From an uncultured Gammaproteobacteria bacterium (lineage in GTDB: Bacteria; Pseudomonadota; Gammaproteobacteria; GCA-2729495), in the NCBI GenBank assembly GCA_947258805.1, contig CAMYJV010000079.1, forward strand, positions 1 through 11,208: a stretch of 11,208 nucleotides of DNA, given 5' to 3'. A model generated the notes under the pieces. It worked only from the letters and a program-made list of their open reading frames with translations, was not told where the DNA came from and did not search any database. This document shows positions 6,282 through 11,208 of this stretch, in pieces (positions within the stretch are counted from its first letter, which is position 1; each line of letters opens with the position of its first letter). A program made the translations under genes and the position numbers.

Positions 6282-6675
6282 AACTGCCGCTCCCTGCCTC
6301 AGCGACCAGGCCACCGGAATGGCTCTATCGGTGCTGGCCGAAGTCGGCCGCATGCTCGAAGCACTGGCGGACTCCGGACAGACCAGCTCCATCGACCTCA
6401 GAAGCCTGCCGCTGACAGATGCCGATCGCAAGCAGCTCGAAGACATGCTCGGGCACGGCGAAGTCCGTGCCGAACTGGAAGTAGCCGGCAAGTCCGAAGT
6501 CTGGGAAACGTCCTACCCCGGTGCATGGTGGATCCGCCACCGGGGTGCGGGTGACATGATCGCTTCAGAAGAGATCGCGATCTGCCCGATACCTGAAATC
6601 CTGATAACACACCCTGTTGACATCGAAGCGGCAGCCGCGCGCGTCCGCCGCGAACTGGAGACAACTTATGCCTGA
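6271..6675 (+). CDS. hupH: HupH-like hydrogenase expression/formation protein, single domain
   Basis: The 134-residue protein resembles the C-terminal domain of HupH/HyaF proteins. The matching parts are a DRKQLEDMLGHGEVRAELE segment (about 51-70) and an ETSYPGAWWIRH segment (about 79-90). HupH and HyaF are accessory proteins needed for full hydrogenase activity and are thought to act on the small subunit or its FeS clusters, but their biochemistry is not settled. Full HupH/HyaF is near 280 residues, so this is a stand-alone short form. It overlaps hupD by 11 bases and hynS by 8 bases, so it belongs to the same transcript and is probably translationally coupled. An AGAAGG precedes the ATG. 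The family call is good; a precise role is inference. Confidence 0.8.
   Translation: MRPETAAPCLSDQATGMALSVLAEVGRMLEALADSGQTSSIDLRSLPLTDADRKQLEDMLGHGEVRAELEVAGKSEVWETSYPGAWWIRHRGAGDMIASEEIAICPIPEILITHPVDIEAAAARVRRELETTYA
6657..6660 (+). promoter_or_regulatory. Shine-Dalgarno of hynS
   Basis: GGAG lies 7 bases before the ATG at 6668. It supports that ATG over an in-frame upstream start, which would prefix 17 residues without family similarity and push the twin-arginine motif further inward. Confidence 0.75.
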
Positions 6676-7753
6676 CAAAAAAGCCCGAAGTAAAAATCCG
6701 GGGCAATCGCTTGGTGAGATGCTGGCGGAACGCGGTGTGTCCCGCCGTGCTTTCCTGAAGTATGCCTCCTACACCGCCTCGATCATGGCGCTGCCGCCAA
6801 CGGCGGCCACGGCGATTGCCCAGGGGCTGGCTAACGCGCGACGACAATCCGTGATCTGGCTGTCCTTCCAGGAATGCACCGGCTGCACCGAATCATTCAC
6901 GCGTGCATTCACACCATCCATCGAGGATTTGATTTTCGATTTCATCTCCCTGGACTACCACCACACACTGCAGAACGCGTCCGGCCACGCCGCTGAAGAA
7001 GCGCGAATGCAAGCGATGGCGGACAATGCCGGTGAGTACGTCGTGATCGTCGATGGTTCCATACCGCTAAAAGACGACGGCATCTACTCCACCATCGCCG
7101 GGATTACCAACCTGCAGATGCTGGAAGAAACGGCGAAAGACGCTTTCGCTATCATCGCGGTCGGAAGTTGCGCCACTTTTGGCGGCATCCCCGGCGCGAA
7201 CCCTAACCCGACCGGCGCGGTTCCCGTCAGTGACATCATCACCGACAAACCGGTGATCAACATCTCGGGTTGTCCGCCGATCGCGGAGGCCATGACCGGC
7301 ACGATTTCCTACCTGCTGTCCTTTGCTGCGATTCCCGAACTCGATCACCTCGGCCGGCCGAAGGCGTTCTTCGGCGAGTCGATCCATGATCGTTGCTATC
7401 GCCGGCCCTTCTACGAGCGCGGCATGTTTGCCAAGAGCTTTGACGATGAAGGCGCCCGCCAGGGCTGGTGCCTGTTCGAAGTCGGCTGTAAAGGCCCGGT
7501 CACCTACAACGCCTGCGCCACCTTGAAGTGGAACGGCGGCGTTTCCTTCCCAATCCAGTCGGGTCACGGCTGCCTGGGTTGCTCCGAACCCGGATTCTGG
7601 GATCTCGGCGGTTTCTACAAGCCGTTGTCCACGGCCAAGGGCGACCCCCTCAAGTGGGCCGGAGGAGCGGCAGTCGCCGGCGCTGCCATTGGCGCTGCCA
7701 GTGCAGCCATAGGCAGAAGCAAACGGAATAAAGTTTTAAAGGAGGGCAAATAA
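6668..7753 (+). CDS. hynS: [NiFe]-hydrogenase small subunit, Tat-exported, group 1e-like
   Basis: The small subunit carries three FeS clusters that lead electrons from the NiFe site to the membrane. The 361-residue precursor has a Tat motif SRRAFLK (25-31), a hydrophobic stretch, and a likely cleavage near residues 51-57. Cluster ligands are all visible. The proximal ones are C70, C73, C168 and C202; the distal ones are H240, C243, C268 and C274; the medial [3Fe-4S] ones are C283, C302 and C305. The two extra cysteines of oxygen-tolerant enzymes are absent (G72 and G176 at those places). The C-terminus has an Ala/Gly-rich segment (331-349) followed by RSKRNK, probably a membrane anchor with its end in the cytoplasm. 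The TAA overlaps the isp1 ATG (TAATG). Confidence 0.96.
   Translation: MPDKKARSKNPGQSLGEMLAERGVSRRAFLKYASYTASIMALPPTAATAIAQGLANARRQSVIWLSFQECTGCTESFTRAFTPSIEDLIFDFISLDYHHTLQNASGHAAEEARMQAMADNAGEYVVIVDGSIPLKDDGIYSTIAGITNLQMLEETAKDAFAIIAVGSCATFGGIPGANPNPTGAVPVSDIITDKPVINISGCPPIAEAMTGTISYLLSFAAIPELDHLGRPKAFFGESIHDRCYRRPFYERGMFAKSFDDEGARQGWCLFEVGCKGPVTYNACATLKWNGGVSFPIQSGHGCLGCSEPGFWDLGGFYKPLSTAKGDPLKWAGGAAVAGAAIGAASAAIGRSKRNKVLKEGK
7741..7745 (+). promoter_or_regulatory. Shine-Dalgarno of isp1
   Basis: GGAGG lies 7 bases before the isp1 ATG at 7753, inside the last codons of hynS. It confirms the overlapping start. Confidence 0.8.
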
Positions 7754-8412
7754 TGGAACTTCTTGAATTTGCACGCGGCCCGGCATTGACGTTTGCCATC
7801 ACGGTATTTATCGCCGGCATGGCATTCCGCATCGTGTCCCTCTTCCTCATGTGGCGGACGCGTGACTCCTCTGAAGGCAGTCCGCGCCAGCGTTCCAACT
7901 TTGTCGCAGCGATGCGCGAGATTATCCGCCGTCTGTGGCCACAGACCCCCTACAAGCAACGGACCCTGTTCCCGCTGATCAACGGCTACGTGTTCCACCT
8001 CGGCCTGGCCATCATCGTATTCCTGCTGGCGCCACACATCCTGTTTATCAAGGACCTGTTCGGACTGTCCTGGCCGGCGCTGCCCAATAACGTGATTTTC
8101 GCGGTCAGCGTGGTGACCGTCGTGTCACTGATCGCAGCGTTGGCGATGAGGACGCTGAACCCGGCACAGCGGATCATCTCGACCTTCGACGACTGGTTCA
8201 CCTGGATCGTGACTTTCCTGCCGGTCATGACAGGCCTCATCGCAACCAGCCACCTGGGCGCACGATACGAGACCCTGCTGGGCTTGCACATCCTGAGCGT
8301 GGCGCTGTTCCTGATTTACCTGCCGTTCGGGAAGCTGATGCATTTCTTCCTGGTGTTCGTCACGCGCAGCCAGACCGGCGCGCACCTGAGCCACCGCGGC
8401 GCTCAGCTTTAA
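7753..8412 (+). CDS. isp1: Isp1, b-type cytochrome membrane subunit (NarI/HdrE/DsrM-like)
   Basis: Isp1 is the integral membrane partner of group 1e hydrogenases and passes electrons from HynS to quinone and/or Isp2. The 219-residue protein has about five hydrophobic segments, near residues 9-33, 76-98, 113-133, 149-166 and 174-202. Histidines in or at the ends of these (H82, H95, H167, H179, H197) are candidate heme b ligands, as in NarI-family proteins. A basic loop, REIIRRLWPQTPYKQR (55-70), follows the first segment. The gene sits between the two hydrogenase subunits. The standard HupC/HyaC cytochrome is not seen, which supports the Isp class. The family is clear by context and NarI-like features; heme number and topology are inference. 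Confidence 0.87.
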   Translation: MELLEFARGPALTFAITVFIAGMAFRIVSLFLMWRTRDSSEGSPRQRSNFVAAMREIIRRLWPQTPYKQRTLFPLINGYVFHLGLAIIVFLLAPHILFIKDLFGLSWPALPNNVIFAVSVVTVVSLIAALAMRTLNPAQRIISTFDDWFTWIVTFLPVMTGLIATSHLGARYETLLGLHILSVALFLIYLPFGKLMHFFLVFVTRSQTGAHLSHRGAQL

Positions 8413-8416
8413 GGAG
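8411..8416 (+). promoter_or_regulatory. Shine-Dalgarno of hynL
   Basis: AAGGAG overlaps the isp1 stop codon and lies 8 bases before the hynL ATG. It is the strongest ribosome site in the structural operon. Confidence 0.85.
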
Positions 8417-8424
8417 AAACACAA

Positions 8425-10173
8425 ATGAACGCAAGAGTCGTAGTTGATCCTGTCACCCGTATCGAAGGCCATTTGCGCATCGAGGCGGAAAGAAGCGATG
8501 ACGGACAAATTGTCAGCGCCTACAGTTCGGGCACCATGGTCCGCGGTATCGAACTGATCCTGCAAGGACGTGATCCGCGCGACGCGTGGGCCTTCGCCCA
8601 GCGCATCTGCGGCGTCTGTACGCTGGTGCATGGCATCGCGTCGGTGCGAGCGGTGGAGAACGCGCTGGATTACAAGATTCCGCCCAACGCGCAGTTGATC
8701 CGCAACCTGATGATCGCCGCCCAGTATGTTCATGACCATGTGATGCATTTTTATCACCTGCATGCCCTGGACTGGGTGGACGTGGTCTCGGCCCTGTCGG
8801 CCGACCCGAAGGCCACTTCGGAATTGGCCCAGTCCATTTCGGATTACGCCAAGTCCAGCCCGGGTTACTTCCGGGATACACAGACCAAGCTGAAGAATTT
8901 CGTGGAAACCGGCCAGTTGGGCATATTCACCAACGGCTACTATGGCCACCCGGAATTTCGCCTGCCGCCCGAAGCCAACCTGATGGCCGTGGCGCATTAC
9001 CTGGATGCGCTGGAGTGGCAACGCGAAGTCGTCCAGATCCATACCATCTTCGGCGGCAAGAACCCACACCCCAATTTCCTGGTGGGCGGGGCGCCCTCCC
9101 CGATCAGCAACGATCCGTCATCGGCCACGGGCGGCGCGGCAGCTACCGCCGCCAATATCGTCGCCTTCGGACAGATCCGCGACATCATAGGCCGCATGCG
9201 CCAATTCGTTGACCAGGTCTACGTACCCGACACCATCGCCGTCGCCAGTTTTTATAAAGACTGGTTCGGGCGCGGTGAAGGGCTGGGCAATTTCCTGACC
9301 TACGGCGATTTCCCTTCCGAAGGGCTGGATGACCCCACCACCTGGATGATTCCGAGCGGCGCCATCCTGGATCGCGACCTGACGAAGATTCACGAGGTCG
9401 ACATGAACGACCCCAGCCAGATCCAGGAATTCGTCGGCCATTCCTGGTACGACTACGAAGGCGGCAAGAACATTGGCCTGCACCCCTACGAGGGTGAAAC
9501 CAATCTGAACTATACCGGTCCGAAACCGCCCTTTGAGCAACTGGATGTCCAGGGCAGCTACTCCTGGCTGAAGGCGCCACGTTGGCGTGGCCACGCGATG
9601 GAAGTGGGCCCGCTGGCCAGGGTATTGATGCTGTACGCTTCCGGCCACGAACCGACCCGGGAACTGGCCGGCGCAGTGCTGAGCCAACTCGACGCACCGC
9701 TCGAAGCGATGTTCTCGACGCTGGGACGCACCGCTGCACGAACCCTGGAAACCAAGATCATCGGCGACCAGATGTCCATCTGGCTGGACAAGCTGATGGC
9801 CAACATAAAGGCCGGCGACCTCGATGTTCACAATGATGAAATGTGGGACCCGTCCACCTGGCCGAAAGAGTGCAAGGGCGTGGGCTTCATGGAAGCGCCG
9901 CGCGGCGGCCTGGCCCACTACATCGTGATCAAGGACAAGAAGATCGATAACTACCAGGCCGTGGTGCCCAGTACCTGGAATGCCGGCCCGCGTGATCCGT
10001 CCGGCCAGCCGGGTGCTTACGAGGCCGCGCTGATGGACAACCACCAACTCGCCATCCCGGAGCAGCCGCTGGAAATCCAGAGGACGATACACAGCTTCGA
10101 TCCCTGCATCGCCTGTGCAGTGCACGTGATGGATCCGGACGGTGAAGAACTGGTGCAGGTAAAAGTAACCTAA
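8425..10173 (+). CDS. hynL: [NiFe]-hydrogenase large subunit (precursor)
   Basis: The large subunit holds the NiFe(CN)2CO active site that splits H2. The 582-residue precursor begins MNARVVVDPVTRIEGHLRIE, with the conserved TRIEGH motif. The first metal-binding pair is in RICGVC (C62, C65, with H69 after). The second is DPCIACAVH near the end (C561, C564, H567). The motif MVRGIE follows the N-terminal strand. Length and motifs are normal for group 1. The 15 residues after H567 form the expected cleavable tail. It has no signal peptide and should ride through the Tat system with HynS. Two stop codons in tandem (TAATAA) end it, followed at once by a REP element. The subgroup 1e assignment rests mainly on the Isp1/Isp2 neighbours. 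Confidence 0.97.
   Translation: MNARVVVDPVTRIEGHLRIEAERSDDGQIVSAYSSGTMVRGIELILQGRDPRDAWAFAQRICGVCTLVHGIASVRAVENALDYKIPPNAQLIRNLMIAAQYVHDHVMHFYHLHALDWVDVVSALSADPKATSELAQSISDYAKSSPGYFRDTQTKLKNFVETGQLGIFTNGYYGHPEFRLPPEANLMAVAHYLDALEWQREVVQIHTIFGGKNPHPNFLVGGAPSPISNDPSSATGGAAATAANIVAFGQIRDIIGRMRQFVDQVYVPDTIAVASFYKDWFGRGEGLGNFLTYGDFPSEGLDDPTTWMIPSGAILDRDLTKIHEVDMNDPSQIQEFVGHSWYDYEGGKNIGLHPYEGETNLNYTGPKPPFEQLDVQGSYSWLKAPRWRGHAMEVGPLARVLMLYASGHEPTRELAGAVLSQLDAPLEAMFSTLGRTAARTLETKIIGDQMSIWLDKLMANIKAGDLDVHNDEMWDPSTWPKECKGVGFMEAPRGGLAHYIVIKDKKIDNYQAVVPSTWNAGPRDPSGQPGAYEAALMDNHQLAIPEQPLEIQRTIHSFDPCIACAVHVMDPDGEELVQVKVT
10126..10170 (+). other. Predicted C-terminal processing peptide of HynL
   Basis: The family rule is cleavage after the histidine of DPCxxCxxH. 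Here this is after H567, which removes VMDPDGEELVQVKVT (15 residues). The cut would be made by the protease encoded at 5790-6281 once nickel is in place. Confidence 0.8.
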
Positions 10174-10176
10174 TAA

Positions 10177-10224
10177 TGTAAGAGGCCGCCTCGCGGCCAA
10201 TCGCGGGCATGGCCCGCTCCTACG
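10177..10224 (-). repeat. REP-type palindromic element, copy 2, between hynL and isp2
   Basis: The element has two 15-base hairpins in a row, GGCCGC-CTC-GCGGCC and GCGGGC-ATG-GCCCGC, separated by four bases. Outer arms GTAAGAG and CTCCTAC pair with one mismatch. In reverse complement it aligns without gaps to copy 1 (2975-3022) at 38 of 48 positions; most changes fall in the inner hairpins. It begins 4 bases after the first hynL stop codon and ends just before the isp2 ribosome site. There is no U-run, so a classic terminator is unlikely, but the RNA structure could protect the upstream message or reduce read-through to isp2. Confidence 0.85.
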
Positions 10225-10226
10225 AG

Positions 10227-10230
10227 AGGA
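10227..10230 (+). promoter_or_regulatory. Shine-Dalgarno of isp2
   Basis: AGGA, within GAGAGGA, lies 6 bases before the ATG at 10237 and directly follows the REP element. It fixes the isp2 start. Confidence 0.75.
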
Positions 10231-10236
10231 TTGAAA

Positions 10237-11208
10237 ATGAATGCGACGACACAAGAATCATCCGCTCAAGTTGCCGCCAACAAGTTCCTGGCACTGAACA
10301 GCGGGAACCTCGCAGCTTACCTGGAATCCTGTGTGAAGTGCGGCCAATGCGCGACCGCCTGTCATTTCTATGAAGTGACCGGCGATCCCAAGTACACACC
10401 TGCCTACAAACTGTTCCCGATGGCCAAGGCCCACAAAAAGACCCAGTGGCCCTGGAAATGGTTTGGCGGCCCGAAGATCACCGAAAAAGACCTCCAGGAA
10501 TGGGAAGAACTGTTGTTCGACAGTTGCACGATGTGCGGTCGCTGCACGCAAGTCTGCCCGATGGGTATCGACATCGCTTCGATCGTGGCGGCTTCGCGCC
10601 AGGCGTTCGCCGCTGCGGGCCGCGGGCCGGCGGACCTGTTCGAAGCGGCGGAGAACGTGCTGACCAAGGGCAGCCCGCTGGGTGTAACGCCCGCGGTGTT
10701 CGACGGCCGCGTGGAGTGGCTGGAAGACGACTATGAAGTCGACATTCCGCTCGACAAGGCGAAAGCGGCCGTGCTGTTGACCGTCTCCTCCATCGAGTTG
10801 ATGAAATACCCCAAATCCATCGTCGCGATGGCCCGGCTGCTCAATCAGGCCCGTGTCGACTGGACCTTCAGCACCAAGGGATACGAGGCCACCAACTTCG
10901 GTTTCCTGGCCGGCAAGCCGCACATCGCCAAACATGCGATCGAAAAGCTGGTGAATACCGCCGAAGAAATCGGGGCCAAGGTTTTGATTATCCCCGAATG
11001 CGGCCATGCCTACGGCGTGTTGCGCTGGTCCGGCGCCAATATCCTGGGCAAGCCTTTGCCGTTTACCGTTATGCACATCACCGAGGCCCTGGCCCAGCTC
11101 AAGGAACAAGGCCGCCTGAAATTCAAGCCCATCGAAGGTTCGCGCACATACCACGATCCCTGCCAGATCTCGCGACGCGGCGGAGCCACCCAGTCAGCCC
11201 GCTACCTG
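10237..11208 (+). CDS. isp2: Isp2, HdrD/DsrK-like iron-sulfur protein (C-terminus cut by window edge)
   Basis: Isp2 is the cytoplasmic FeS partner of Isp1 in group 1e hydrogenases and resembles HdrD of heterodisulfide reductase and DsrK. The visible 324 residues contain two [4Fe-4S] ferredoxin-type motifs: CVKCGQCATAC (C32, C35, C38, C42) and CTMCGRCTQVCP (C97, C100, C103, C107). A cysteine-rich domain follows, with PECGHAYG (C255) and YHDPCQISR (C309), typical of the HdrD/DsrK CCG-type region. No signal peptide is seen. The frame is open to the last base. Full-length family members are usually over 400 residues, so the rest of the cysteine-rich part, probably including a further CCG-type motif, lies beyond the window. 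It follows hynL after 63 bases that carry the REP element. The partner that finally takes the electrons is unknown. Confidence 0.92.
   Translation, partial: MNATTQESSAQVAANKFLALNSGNLAAYLESCVKCGQCATACHFYEVTGDPKYTPAYKLFPMAKAHKKTQWPWKWFGGPKITEKDLQEWEELLFDSCTMCGRCTQVCPMGIDIASIVAASRQAFAAAGRGPADLFEAAENVLTKGSPLGVTPAVFDGRVEWLEDDYEVDIPLDKAKAAVLLTVSSIELMKYPKSIVAMARLLNQARVDWTFSTKGYEATNFGFLAGKPHIAKHAIEKLVNTAEEIGAKVLIIPECGHAYGVLRWSGANILGKPLPFTVMHITEALAQLKEQGRLKFKPIEGSRTYHDPCQISRRGGATQSARYL

Noticed and set aside
10177..10224. A rho-independent terminator after hynL
   Set aside because: The hairpins are strong but no T-run follows, the structure matches the REP copy in hypD, and isp2 clearly belongs to the same system downstream.
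9118..10254. A 378-codon open frame on the minus strand opposite hynL, and a similar one at 8125-9069
   Set aside because: Both are antisense to the large subunit and have no recognisable family features; GC-driven lack of stops explains them.
10258..11154. A 298-codon minus-strand open frame opposite isp2
   Set aside because: The plus-strand frame encodes two perfect ferredoxin-type cysteine motifs, while the minus-strand product is not recognisable.

Overview
The window holds most of a membrane-bound respiratory [NiFe]-hydrogenase locus. The base composition (GC-rich, strong third-position G/C), the group 1e-like subunit set with Isp1/Isp2, and two REP-type palindromes with GTAGGAG ends all suggest a gammaproteobacterium, possibly related to sulfur-oxidising purple bacteria or similar lineages. 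The taxonomic guess is inference, because no rRNA or other marker gene is present.

Layout: two divergent gene blocks meet at an AT-rich intergenic region (5622-5789). Leftward from it, on the minus strand, runs a tightly packed maturation operon hypC-hypA-hypB-hypD-hypF-hypE; hypE runs off the left edge. Most junctions overlap or nearly overlap. Rightward, on the plus strand, run a hydrogenase maturation protease (hupD type), a short HupH-like protein, the small subunit hynS with a Tat signal, the b-type membrane protein isp1, the large subunit hynL, and the HdrD/DsrK-like iron-sulfur protein isp2, which runs off the right edge.

How the genes work together: HypF and HypE make the cyanide ligand from carbamoyl phosphate. 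HypC and HypD assemble the Fe(CN)2CO unit. HypA and HypB deliver nickel. The protease then removes a 15-residue tail from HynL. HynS carries the mature dimer through the Tat pathway. Electrons from H2 should pass along the three FeS clusters of HynS to the hemes of Isp1, and then to quinone and/or to cytoplasmic Isp2. The small-subunit proximal site has the standard four cysteines, so the oxygen-tolerant 4Fe-3S type is not expected.

Points beyond routine annotation: (1) one perfect FNR/Anr-type palindrome sits between the two operons with -10-like hexamers at nearly the ideal class II distance on both sides; (2) a REP element lies inside the 3' end of hypD, encodes its C-terminal tail and leaves hypF without a Shine-Dalgarno sequence; (3) a related REP copy in the opposite orientation separates hynL from isp2; (4) an 18% GC island of about 70 bp rich in rare codons lies in the middle of GC-rich hypF; (5) isp1 and isp2 are separated by hynL. 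I see no insertion sequence, CRISPR array, tRNA or rRNA. No stretch over 300 bp lacks a gene.
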